A stretch of 25,152 nucleotides of DNA from Chloroflexi bacterium UBA4733. Lineage in GTDB: Bacteria > Chloroflexota > UBA4733. The notes beneath the pieces are model-generated. The model did not search any database. It was not told where the DNA came from and saw only the letters and a program-made list of their open reading frames with translations. The position numbers and the translations under genes were made by a program. The stretch spans positions 36,173 through 61,324 of the forward strand of contig DHIZ01000213.1 in NCBI GenBank assembly GCA_002404055.1, given 5' to 3'. Each line of letters starts with the position of its first letter. Positions within the stretch are counted from its first letter, which is position 1. This document shows positions 16,001-23,282 of this stretch, piece after piece.

Positions 16001-16017
16001 GTGCTATACTGAAGCAC
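16001..16017 (+). promoter_or_regulatory. Inverted repeat around a TATACT box upstream of the transglutaminase gene
   Basis: GTGCT (16001-16005) and AGCAC (16013-16017) form an inverted repeat with TATACT (16005-16010) inside it. No well-spaced -35 is visible. Further down, 16029-16050 can fold into a GC-rich hairpin (GGCGGGCGA against TCGCCCCGCC with one bulge). The transglutaminase start at 16104 lacks a strong ribosome site close by; GGCGGAG stands 13 bases upstream. Confidence 0.3.
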
Positions 16018-16103
16018 AGGGCACCAGCGGCGGGCGACCTTCGCCCCGCCCGACAGGCAGTGCTCCCACGCTTCGCTGCGCTACGGGCGGAGACCTTGCA
16101 GAG

Positions 16104-18548
16104 ATGAGCACGACCTCCCCGGTAGCACGCCGGGCTTCCCTTTCGTCAACGCCTGACCAACCTTCGCCCCTGCTGGAAGTCCTGCTCCGGCCCGGCACGA
16201 CCTACGGCTGGCTCGTGTTGCTGCTGACGTTTGCCATCGCCCTGTACCTACCGCTGGCCATCGCCGATATCAACTGGATCGACAACGTCGATATCCTCTG
16301 GCCGGTGGCGCTGCTCGCCGTTGTGGTGGGCATCCTGATCGCCCTTGGGCGGCCGCACGCCGTGCGCGGCTTCGTCGTCGGGTTGGCTGGCGGGCTCCTT
16401 GGCATCTTCACCGCCAGCGGTGAGGTCATCCCGTCACCGTCACGTCTGGCAGCCGATGCCCAGGAAACACTGCGTTGGGCAGTCAGCAGGGGGGCCTCCG
16501 TGCCTACTGGCGATAACCCACCGCTGCGCATGTGGAGCGCCGGCAGCCTGGCCGCCAGGACATTTGCCGGGCATCTGCTGGACTGGTGGAAACTGGGCGG
16601 CATCGGCGTTGCCGCGATCGACAACCGAATCTTTCTCTTCCTGCTTGCCGTGATCTCCTGGACGGTGCTCCTCTACTTTGCCTGGGCCTTGTACTCCCAC
16701 ATCGCCCCACTCGTCGCCCTGTTGCCGCCCGGAGTGGTGCTGATTACCTTCGTTGTGCTCGGTGGCCAGGGCGGCAAGTACGTCTATCTCTTCCTGTTCT
16801 CCGCCCTGCTGCTCATCTTGCGCATCCATGTGCTCTCGCTGGTGCAAGCCTGGAATGCCCGCGATCTGGACTATCCAACGACCGTGGTCCCTGAGGTGCT
16901 GGTTACCGGTCTGCTCTTCACCGTCCTCGTCGGCGGGCTGGCGCTGGTGCTGCCGACTGTACCGCAAAATCCGCTGGCCGTGCGCTTCTGGGGGGTCTTC
17001 AACGCCCCCTGGAGCAAGCTGGAAACGAACTTCGGCGAGGCCTTCACCGGCGTCCGGCACCATGTTGGGGGGAACGGCAGCAACGACCTCTTCCTGGGCG
17101 GGCCGCTTTCCTCCGGTCAGAACCAGGTGATCATGTATCTCACCACCGATGAGCCGCCGCCACCCGATCTGTCGGAACACAATTTGGAAGCCGAGGGCTA
17201 TGTCGAGCCTCCGCACTATCTGGCGGGCGCCACCTATGCCGACTACAACGGCAAGAGTTGGACCTTGGGCAAGACCGCTGGCGTCTCCCGTACCGGCGTG
17301 CCCATCGCCCCCAACGGTGCTCCTCAGTACCTCGGCGCCGGGGGTCCACAGGGCAGCACGGTGCAGACACGGGCAGCCAACCAGCCGATAGTCGCCGCCA
17401 TCCCCCAGGGAGATAAGGTGGTGCAGCAGATCGAGCGTGTCGCCACGTTCGGTGATACCCTGCTCTATGCTTACAATCAGGTGGTGACGGTCAACCAGCC
17501 GACCACGGTACACGCCTCGGGCGGCCTGCCGGATACGATCGATCTAAATACCGGTAGCAAGAAGTACACAGTGGTCAGTATTGTGCCGGGTCCATCCGCG
17601 CAACAACTGCAGACGGATAGCACCGCCTACCCGGCCTGGTTGGCGCCCTACCTGGCCAAGCCGAACGTCCCTTCGCGCGTCACACAGTTGGCGCAACAAT
17701 GGGCAGGAACGGCCGGCAACCCCTACGACAAGGCGATGAACATCGAAGGGGAACTGCGCAAGATCCCCTACACCACCGATATCACGCCCCCACCGAGCGG
17801 CCAGGACGCCGTCGATTACTTCCTCTTCAACCTCAAGCGCGGCTATTGCGAATACTACGCCTCGGCGATGGTCGTCATGTTGCGCGATGTCGGCGTGCCG
17901 GCTCGCGTCGTCACCGGCTACGCCACCACGAACTATGACCGGGCCAAGGCGTCCTATGTGGTCGACGACAGCGACGCCCATGCCTGGGTGCAAGTCTACT
18001 TTCCCAACGTCGGCTGGTTGGACTTTGAACCGACGCCGCTGAACCCTGAGCTGGTACGACCGGACACGACGGCGCCGGACGTCTCGATCAGCGCGGTGGC
18101 GGCCCAACGAGCGTCGGCGGCGCAGGGTACCCGCCTTCCCGTCGATCCGAAGGCCATCGCCCTCGTTATCGTCGCCCTGCTGGCTACCCTGATCAGCGTC
18201 ACTATCCGCCGCCAATGGGAGGCGGAATTATCGCCGCGCGACTATGTGCGGGTGGTCTACGGTCGCATGGTGCGGCGGAGCGGACGTTTCGGCCTGCGCA
18301 AAACGGCCGATGAAACGGCGCTGGAGTTCGGGTACCGCCTCGCCTCTCGTTTTGAGTTGACGGCCGAGCCGCTGGCAGTTGCTGCTCGCCAGATTGCCAC
18401 ACTGTACGTGCTCGCCCAATACGCCGGCGTCGGCGCCATGCTTGGACCCACCGAACGCACGCGCGCTGGCGAGGCCTGGAAATCGTTGCGCTTTCAACTC
18501 TGGCGCCTGCGTCGGCGCTCATTCCCGCCGCGCGCGCCTGGCGACTAA
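16104..18548 (+). CDS. TgpA-like membrane transglutaminase-core protein
   Basis: The 814-residue protein has about seven N-terminal membrane helices (roughly 36-55, 64-82, 86-104, 175-197, 199-220, 226-247, 262-285), a large outside domain, an eighth helix near 686-705 and a cytoplasmic DUF4129-like tail (TADETALEFGYRLA). This is the TgpA_N/transglutaminase-core/DUF4129 layout. The papain-like triad is intact: Cys582 (RGYCEYYASAMV), His626 (DAHAWVQVYF) and Asp640 (GWLDFEPTP). Homologues have transglutaminase-like or protease activity at the cell surface and usually sit beside MoxR ATPase and DUF58 genes; neither is present here. The last codons and the TAA stop are supplied by palindromic repeat copy B, so the C-terminus may have been reshaped by it. 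Confidence 0.92.
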   Translation: MSTTSPVARRASLSSTPDQPSPLLEVLLRPGTTYGWLVLLLTFAIALYLPLAIADINWIDNVDILWPVALLAVVVGILIALGRPHAVRGFVVGLAGGLLGIFTASGEVIPSPSRLAADAQETLRWAVSRGASVPTGDNPPLRMWSAGSLAARTFAGHLLDWWKLGGIGVAAIDNRIFLFLLAVISWTVLLYFAWALYSHIAPLVALLPPGVVLITFVVLGGQGGKYVYLFLFSALLLILRIHVLSLVQAWNARDLDYPTTVVPEVLVTGLLFTVLVGGLALVLPTVPQNPLAVRFWGVFNAPWSKLETNFGEAFTGVRHHVGGNGSNDLFLGGPLSSGQNQVIMYLTTDEPPPPDLSEHNLEAEGYVEPPHYLAGATYADYNGKSWTLGKTAGVSRTGVPIAPNGAPQYLGAGGPQGSTVQTRAANQPIVAAIPQGDKVVQQIERVATFGDTLLYAYNQVVTVNQPTTVHASGGLPDTIDLNTGSKKYTVVSIVPGPSAQQLQTDSTAYPAWLAPYLAKPNVPSRVTQLAQQWAGTAGNPYDKAMNIEGELRKIPYTTDITPPPSGQDAVDYFLFNLKRGYCEYYASAMVVMLRDVGVPARVVTGYATTNYDRAKASYVVDDSDAHAWVQVYFPNVGWLDFEPTPLNPELVRPDTTAPDVSISAVAAQRASAAQGTRLPVDPKAIALVIVALLATLISVTIRRQWEAELSPRDYVRVVYGRMVRRSGRFGLRKTADETALEFGYRLASRFELTAEPLAVAARQIATLYVLAQYAGVGAMLGPTERTRAGEAWKSLRFQLWRLRRRSFPPRAPGD

Positions 18549-18642
18549 AGTCGCGGCTAACGGGAGCGAAGCCCGCCTGCGCGGGCTGAAGTAGTCCGCG
18601 AAGGCGGACTTCGCCTCTGGTAGCCGCGACTTCAGTCGCCGG
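18538..18642. repeat. 105-bp quasi-palindromic repeat, copy B
   Basis: The outer arms 18540-18559 and 18621-18640 are complementary at 19 of 20 bases. The inner hairpins are AGCCCGC/GCGGGCT (18570-18576, 18581-18587, loop CTGC) and AGTCCGC/GCGGACT (18593-18599, 18604-18610, loop GAAG). Spacings of all parts equal those of copy A at 10698-10802. By hand, copy B matches copy A better in reverse-complement (about 11 differences) than in direct orientation (about 19), so it is most simply an inverted copy. It lies between convergent genes and contains the transglutaminase stop codon at 18546-18548. Confidence 0.85.
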
Positions 18643-18666
18643 GCCGTCGCCCAACGGCCGGATCAT

Positions 18667-20610
18667 CTAGTTCACCAACTCCTCCACCTGTCGAGCCAGA
18701 CTCTCCCAGCGTTCGGTCAGGCTGCTCAGTTCCGATGTGACCTCCTCGTGTTCTTGCAACACAAGTTGATAGTCGTCGGAACGGCGATAGAGGTCGGGGT
18801 CGGCCAGCTTCTGCGCCAGTTCGTCGCTGCGCTGCTCCAGAGCCTCAATCTGCTGCTCCGTCGTCCGTAGTTCACTGCGGGTCCGGGAAGGGATGGGGGG
18901 CCGTGGGGATGAGGGGATAAGCGGTGACGGGGTACGAGGCTGCTTCTGTCCCGTTTTCGTCATCCCCTCATCCCCATCACCCCTCATCCCGACGTCCCGC
19001 CGCCCCTTCGCGCGCTGCTCGACAAACTCGCGGTAGCCAACCGTGTGAACCGTCATTTTGCCACCAGTCACTTCGATGACTTTATTGGTTACCTGGTCGA
19101 GCAGGTAGCGATCGTGGGTGGCAATGACGAACGCGCCGTCGTAGCCGGCCAGCGCGTCCTCCAGGACCTCGCGGGCCGGAATGTCCAGATGGTTCGTCGG
19201 CTCATCCAGCAGCAAGACATTGGTTGGGCGCAGCAGCAGCTTTGCCAGCGCCACCCGGCTGCGCTCGCCGCCGGAGAGTACGCTGATCGTCTTGAACACG
19301 TCCTCGCCGCGGAAGAGGAAACGGCCCAGCAGTCCACGCACATCCGTTTGCGTCCAACCGGGCGGCGCGACCTCGTAGACTTCCTCGAACACGGTATGGG
19401 TCGGGTCCAGCGACTCTGCCTGATGCTGGGTGAAATAGGCGGGTCGGACGTTATGGCCCCAGGTGACGCTGCCGCGGTCGGCCTGCTCTTCCTGGGCCAG
19501 GAGGCGCAGCAGCGTCGTTTTGCCGGCGCCGTTAGGACCAATCAGGGCGATGCGGTCGCCGCGCTCAATCGTGAAGGTGACGCCGTCGAAGACCGTGTGG
19601 TCGCCATAGCCCTTGCGCACCCGGCGCAACAGCATGGTTTCCCGACCACTCGGCGTGGTGGCGGGGAAACGGAAGGCAAGCCGGCGGGCCGGCGGGGGTG
19701 GCGCCTCCACCCGCTCAATCTTTTCCAGCAGCTTTTCCCGGCTCTGCGTGGCCCGCGTCTTCGTCGGCTTGCCGCGAAAGCGGGCGATGAAGGCTTCCTG
19801 CTTGCCCAGATACTCCTGCTGGCGCTCGTAGGCCGCCGCCTGCGCCTCCAGGCGCTCCGCCTTCTGCTTGAGGTAGGCGGAGTAGTTGCCGGACCAGGGC
19901 ACGACGGCGCCGTTCTCCAATTCGAGGATGCGCGTGCAGACACGATCCAGCAGCCAACGGTCGTGGGAGACGATGAAGATGCTGCCCTTGTAGTTGCGCA
20001 GATACTCGGCCAGCCACTCGACAGCGAACAGGTCCAGATGATTCGTCGGCTCGTCCAGCAAGAGCACATCCGGCGCGCGCAGCAGCAGCCTGGCCAGCCC
20101 GACGCGCATTTGCCAGCCGCCACTGAACTGGTTGACGTGTTTGCTGCGATCCGCCGGCGTGAAGCCGAGGCCGTCCATGACCTTGCCCACTTCGGCCTCG
20201 ATGGTATAGCCGCCCAGGCGTTCAAACTCTGTCTGGAGGGCGTCGTGGCGCTCCACCAGCGTCAGCAAGTGGGCGTCATCAGTAGTCGAGGACAGATCGG
20301 CCTCCAACTGCCGCTGTTCCCGTTCCAGCTCAAGGATACGGGCAAACACGGAGAGCAATTCGTCGTGCAGCGTGCGCTCCGAATCGAACTGGATATCCTG
20401 CGCGAGGTAGCCGAGCGTCTCTCCCGGCGTCAGCGTGATACTGCCGGCATCCGGCTCGTCCTCGCCCAGAATGAGGCGCAGCAAGGTAGTCTTACCGGCG
20501 CCGTTGCGGCCGACCAGGCCGGCTCGTTCGCCGGGGTTGAGCTGAAAAGACAGCCCAGCGAGCACACTCTGCCCGCCGAACGCCTTCTTGACGTCGGTGA
20601 CTCGTAACAT
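18667..20610 (-). CDS. ABC-F family ATPase (Uup/EttA-like)
   Basis: The 647-residue protein has two ABC ATPase domains without membrane segments. Domain 1: Walker A GRNGAGKTT at 34-42, signature FSGGW at 162-166, Walker B LLLDEPTNHLD from 184. Domain 2: Walker A GPNGAGKTT near 356, signature LSGGERSR, and a second LLLDEPTNHLD. Between them is the interdomain linker typical of ABC-F (RFRGKPTKTRA region), and the end (576-647) is a coiled-coil CTD as in Uup. Family members act on the ribosome in translation control or antibiotic resistance. Residues about 537-575 are an unusual Pro/Ser/Gly-rich linker encoded by an inverted repeat. The start follows the carbamoyltransferase-like gene by 18 bases, so the two are probably one operon. 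Confidence 0.95.
   Translation of the reverse strand: MLRVTDVKKAFGGQSVLAGLSFQLNPGERAGLVGRNGAGKTTLLRLILGEDEPDAGSITLTPGETLGYLAQDIQFDSERTLHDELLSVFARILELEREQRQLEADLSSTTDDAHLLTLVERHDALQTEFERLGGYTIEAEVGKVMDGLGFTPADRSKHVNQFSGGWQMRVGLARLLLRAPDVLLLDEPTNHLDLFAVEWLAEYLRNYKGSIFIVSHDRWLLDRVCTRILELENGAVVPWSGNYSAYLKQKAERLEAQAAAYERQQEYLGKQEAFIARFRGKPTKTRATQSREKLLEKIERVEAPPPPARRLAFRFPATTPSGRETMLLRRVRKGYGDHTVFDGVTFTIERGDRIALIGPNGAGKTTLLRLLAQEEQADRGSVTWGHNVRPAYFTQHQAESLDPTHTVFEEVYEVAPPGWTQTDVRGLLGRFLFRGEDVFKTISVLSGGERSRVALAKLLLRPTNVLLLDEPTNHLDIPAREVLEDALAGYDGAFVIATHDRYLLDQVTNKVIEVTGGKMTVHTVGYREFVEQRAKGRRDVGMRGDGDEGMTKTGQKQPRTPSPLIPSSPRPPIPSRTRSELRTTEQQIEALEQRSDELAQKLADPDLYRRSDDYQLVLQEHEEVTSELSSLTERWESLARQVEELVN
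18904..18976. repeat. In-frame inverted repeat inside the ABC-F gene
   Basis: TGGGGATGAGGGGAT at 18904-18918 is exactly complementary to 18962-18976, a 15-base inverted repeat with 43 bases between. CCCTCATCCC is additionally repeated directly at 18965-18974 and 18981-18990. The segment encodes the loose linker (about residues 537-575) between the second ATPase domain and the coiled-coil tail, without breaking the frame. Confidence 0.7.
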
Positions 20611-20628
20611 TTTGGGGTTCAGAGATCC

Positions 20629-21492
20629 TTACAAGCGGCCCAGGAGGGAGCCAAGCACCGCTTCGCGCACCCAGAGGCCGTTGCGGGCCTGGCGAAAATA
20701 GGCGGAACGCACGTGCTGGTCGAGGTCGGCCGGCAACTCAGCGCCACGGGGCAGGGGGTGCAACAACACCAGTTGGCCGTTCTGCTGCACAGCGGCGCGC
20801 AGGGCTGCGGCGACGGATTGCGACCAGCGCACGCTGCGCCGGGTCGACGGTGTGACGTACACGGCGGAGAGTCCAGATGCGTCGTCAGCGAGTGCGGCAA
20901 TCGGGCGGCGTGCCGATGACCCTTCCGACGCCTCATCGTCGGGGCCGTACCAGATGGCGGAAATCTCAGGGAAATGCACAATGGCCCGTCGCAGCGACGT
21001 CACCTCACGCCCCTGCGCATCCTCGGCCACCAGGCCGAGGCGCAGACCCTGGAAGGAGCCGAAAGCCTGCCGCAAGGTGTACAGATCCGCTAGCGCTTGC
21101 GTCGGGTGCTCACCGCACATCAAGCCGGCGTTGACTAGCGGCACCCGGCTAAGCGAGGCCAGCGCCGCCGCGTCCGGCGACCAGGAATGGCGCACGACGA
21201 GCAGATTGCAGAGCAGGTCGATCGACTGCAAGACATCCGCCAGGGCTTCCGCCGCGTAGGGCAGGCCCTGGGGACCGGAGATATCCAGCACCTGTCCGCC
21301 CAGCCGCAACGCCGCCGCCTGGAAGGAACTGCGGGTACGCACGGACGGCGCGGCAAAGACCAGCGCAACGATGGCGCCGGTGAGCACCGGCGGCGCGTTC
21401 TCCACGCCGCGCGACTCCAACGTACCCGCCAGATCAAGCAGCCGCTCAATGCCGGCGCGGCCCAGATCATCAACGCCAACGAGATGTTGCAC
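20629..21492 (-). CDS. Divergent aspartate/ornithine carbamoyltransferase-like protein
   Basis: The 287-residue product follows the aspartate carbamoyltransferase fold from end to end: Arg101-His102 (VRHS), His129-Pro-x-Gln132 (HPTQALADLYTL), His245-Pro-Leu-Pro-Arg249 (HPLPRGAEL) and the C-terminal YFRQARNGLWVREAVL. Two active-site elements are altered. The carbamoyl-phosphate STRT motif reads Ser50-Val-Arg52-Thr53, and the loop that normally carries SxxKGES reads GPQGLPYAAEAL, without the Ser/Lys pair. It is also about 20 residues short. It may use another substrate, be weakly active, or be non-catalytic. The start is GTG at 21492, with a perfect AGGAGG (21498-21503) five bases upstream. No other pyrimidine gene is nearby; the ABC-F gene follows 18 bases later. 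Confidence 0.8.
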   Translation of the reverse strand: MQHLVGVDDLGRAGIERLLDLAGTLESRGVENAPPVLTGAIVALVFAAPSVRTRSSFQAAALRLGGQVLDISGPQGLPYAAEALADVLQSIDLLCNLLVVRHSWSPDAAALASLSRVPLVNAGLMCGEHPTQALADLYTLRQAFGSFQGLRLGLVAEDAQGREVTSLRRAIVHFPEISAIWYGPDDEASEGSSARRPIAALADDASGLSAVYVTPSTRRSVRWSQSVAAALRAAVQQNGQLVLLHPLPRGAELPADLDQHVRSAYFRQARNGLWVREAVLGSLLGRL

Positions 21493-21495
21493 CGC

Positions 21496-21510
21496 GTCCT
21501 CCTAAAGGAC
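21496..21510 (-). promoter_or_regulatory. Small hairpin overlapping the AGGAGG ribosome site
   Basis: GTCCT (21496-21500) and AGGAC (21506-21510) are complementary with a five-base loop, and the loop plus one arm contain the AGGAGG of the carbamoyltransferase-like gene. Folding in the mRNA would partly hide the ribosome site. The stem is only five base pairs, so the effect may be slight. Confidence 0.3.
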
Positions 21511-21601
21511 ATGGTAGCCGCATCAGGCGCCGCTTGTCATGTGTGCTGTGTCTGGCCGAGTGAAAACGGGAGCCGGGACGCACGTTTGCGCGCCGCGACC
21601 G

Positions 21602-22063
21602 TCACACCGCGTTTCCTTGTGCCGAGACGACAGAAGTGTTCTGGCTCTCCGGTGTGAGTCGATAGACGAAAAGCGACACGCCGGTGTCGTTCTCCGACAG
21701 GTAGGGAGCGTACGGCGTATAGCTGGAGAACCGCACCGAGGTGCTGAAGTTATTGCGGGTAGCGTTTGGCGCAAGCGCCTGGCGCAAGCGCCGGACGACC
21801 GAGTCCTGCTCCCCCACAGCGAATATGTCACTGAGCGGAAGCTGCCGGCCGGGTAAGCGACTGAGGACGGCCTGCAAGCGCTGGTAGACCGGTAAGGGTC
21901 CTAGTTCGTCGACGAGCGGCGTAGCGATGACCATGCCCCCGTCACTCTCCGCTGTCGGGTAGCGCCAGAAGGCGGCGGCGATCGGCATCCCCTCGCGATC
22001 CAATTCGGCGAGCAGATCCTCGCCATCCGAGAGGTCCCGTCCTACCAGTATTGACGAATCCAT
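21602..22063 (-). CDS. Conserved-looking small protein of unknown function, partner of HEPN remnant
   Basis: This is a 153-residue protein with no membrane segment or signal peptide. It opens with SSILVGRDLSDGEDLLAELD, then AAAFWRYPTAESDGGMVIATPLVDELGP, then VYQRLQAVLSRL, and ends with FVYRLT. The pattern of strands and helices looks like a compact alpha/beta domain. I recall similar proteins next to HEPN-domain genes in Chloroflexota, but I cannot name a family. GGAG at 22071-22074, seven bases upstream, supports the ATG start, which lies inside the upstream truncated HEPN gene (22-base overlap). It could be an accessory or antitoxin-like partner of a HEPN protein, which is inference. It precedes the carbamoyltransferase-like gene by 109 bases. 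Confidence 0.7.
   Translation of the reverse strand: MDSSILVGRDLSDGEDLLAELDREGMPIAAAFWRYPTAESDGGMVIATPLVDELGPLPVYQRLQAVLSRLPGRQLPLSDIFAVGEQDSVVRRLRQALAPNATRNNFSTSVRFSSYTPYAPYLSENDTGVSLFVYRLTPESQNTSVVSAQGNAV
21768..21792. repeat. Tandem 12-base palindromic unit
   Basis: GGCGCAAGCGCC occurs twice, at 21768-21779 and 21781-21792, separated by one T. Each unit is an inverted repeat around AA. It lies within the small unknown gene and encodes part of RLRQALAP on the minus strand. Confidence 0.6.
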
Positions 22064-22221
22064 TGCAGCACTCCATGTGTGGGATCAGCGACCGCTGCAT
22101 AGCCGACGAGATAGTATACCCCTTCGTACTGTCCGGCTGCGAGCAGGGTCGATGCTTCCCTGAGCCGAATCTCGCTCAGACGTTGGAAGTCGGGTCCATT
22201 GATCGGGTCGAGAGCCTGCAT
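22042..22221 (-). pseudogene. Truncated HEPN-domain protein gene (59 codons)
   Basis: A short minus-strand frame from ATG 22221 to TAG 22042 encodes 59 residues. Residues 12-43 match the first helices of HEPN proteins of the PF05168 type (FQRLSEIRLREASTLL, then GQYEGVYYLVGYAAV). In full-length members the next residues are ECALKA and another 60-80 residues follow. Here the frame changes to an unrelated tail (DPTHGVLQWIRQYW) right after that point and stops inside the next gene. The simplest reading is a deletion that removed the rest of HEPN, including the usual Rx4-6H ribonuclease motif region. No clear ribosome site precedes the ATG. It could still be expressed as a short peptide. Confidence 0.6.
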
Positions 22222-22274
22222 CGTTAGGAGTCGTCTAACAATAAAGCAGTCGATTTCGTAGTGTTCCGCCTCTG

Positions 22275-23033
22275 GTGGGACACGCAGAAACCGGAGAGGT
22301 TATTCATAGACGGGCCCATAGCTCTGGACAGCTTGCCGGCAAAGTTGCCATCGTGACCGGAGGCGGACGTGGCATCGGGCGGGCCACGGCACTCCTTTTC
22401 GCTGCCGAAGGCGCCCGCGTCGCCATCTGCGCCCGAACCGCCGGCGAGCTGGAAGGGGTGGCGCGCGACGCGCCGGCGATCCTCGCCTTGGCGGGCGATG
22501 CTTCCGACGCAGCTTTCGTTGACGACCTCTTTGCCCACACGCTCGCCGCTTTTGGCCGAGTCGACATCCTGGTCAATAATGCGGCGATCCTCCTGCGGCG
22601 CCCGTTTCTCGATCTCGACCCTGCGGAGTGGGATGCGGTCATGGGCGTGAATCTACGCGGCCCGTACCTCTGCTGCCGTGCCGCCTTCCGTGCCATGACC
22701 GGCGCTGCCCCCCGCGGCGGGAGCATCGTGAATGTCGCCTCACTGAGCGGGGTACACGGCCCGGAGAAGTTTGCCGGCCTGAGTGCCTACAACGCCTCCA
22801 AAGCCGGCCTGATCGCCCTCGGCGACAGTTTGGCCGTGGAGGGACGGGCGAGCGGCATCCGCGTCAACACGGTGAGCCCTGGCGCCGTCGACACGGCAAT
22901 GCTGCGCCAGGCGGGCCACGGTCTGCGGGCCCTGGCCACGCCCGAGGATGTGGCGCGCACCATCCTCTTCCTGGCCAGCGAGGCTTCGCGCCCCCTGACC
23001 GGAGCGAACGTAGAACTCTTCTCAAACGCCTGA
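22275..23033 (+). CDS. Short-chain dehydrogenase/reductase (SDR)
   Basis: The 252-residue protein is a classical SDR with an NAD(P)-binding Rossmann fold. It shows Thr28-Gly-x3-Gly-x-Gly35 (TGGGRGIG), the NNAA motif at 101-104, Asn126, the catalytic Ser (156 or 158), Tyr172 and Lys176 (YNASK), and SPGAVDTAM after the active site. Likely reactions are oxidation or reduction of a sugar, sugar acid or 3-oxoacyl-type carbonyl; which one cannot be told. The start is uncertain: GTG at 22275 gives an N-terminus about 15 residues longer than usual and lacks a ribosome site, while GGAGAGG at 22293-22299 has no standard start codon at the right spacing. It is divergent from the HEPN remnant. Confidence 0.92.
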   Translation: MGHAETGEVIHRRAHSSGQLAGKVAIVTGGGRGIGRATALLFAAEGARVAICARTAGELEGVARDAPAILALAGDASDAAFVDDLFAHTLAAFGRVDILVNNAAILLRRPFLDLDPAEWDAVMGVNLRGPYLCCRAAFRAMTGAAPRGGSIVNVASLSGVHGPEKFAGLSAYNASKAGLIALGDSLAVEGRASGIRVNTVSPGAVDTAMLRQAGHGLRALATPEDVARTILFLASEASRPLTGANVELFSNA

Positions 23034-23149
23034 TCCCACGAATAGTGGTGCGCGTGCGCATGGTTCCTCCCGCTCCGACTCGAGTACACCGCCGTTCATG
23101 GACGGCGCTCCATCAAGCCGACAGCGCCGCAGGCCCCCGTTGGTACTTT

Positions 23150-23191
23150 CCTCTTAGGACGCCCTGTCGCTCCTAGAGGACGGCGTATACT
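23150..23191 (+). promoter_or_regulatory. Possible operator and -10 box upstream of the TIG-repeat gene
   Basis: CCTCTTAGGA (23150-23159) pairs with TCCTAGAGG (23171-23179) with one bulged T. TATACT follows at 23186-23191, so the repeat would cover the -35 position of a promoter using that box. No standard -35 hexamer is visible, which would suit an activator-dependent promoter. Upstream, CGCCGT/ACGGCG (23090-23095, 23102-23107) can form a small hairpin after the SDR gene. The rest of 23034-23282 shows nothing else. Confidence 0.3.
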
Positions 23192-23282
23192 GCATGCGTC
23201 GAGTGCCACAGTTGCTCCCCACCGCGGCAGCACACCAGTCGCATTCCCGCCGCACGACGATCCACCCGGAAAGGACATGACC

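Noticed and set aside
10730..18610. Apparent compensatory base-pair changes (T-A to C-G) between the inner hairpins of repeat copies A and B
   Set aside because: The changes vanish when copy B is aligned as the reverse complement of copy A, which also gives fewer mismatches overall. Inversion is the simpler explanation.
19045..20607. A 520-codon plus-strand frame opposite the ABC-F gene
   Set aside because: It is the antisense shadow of a clearly conserved ABC-F protein; its translation is Arg/Gln/Ala-rich with no family features.
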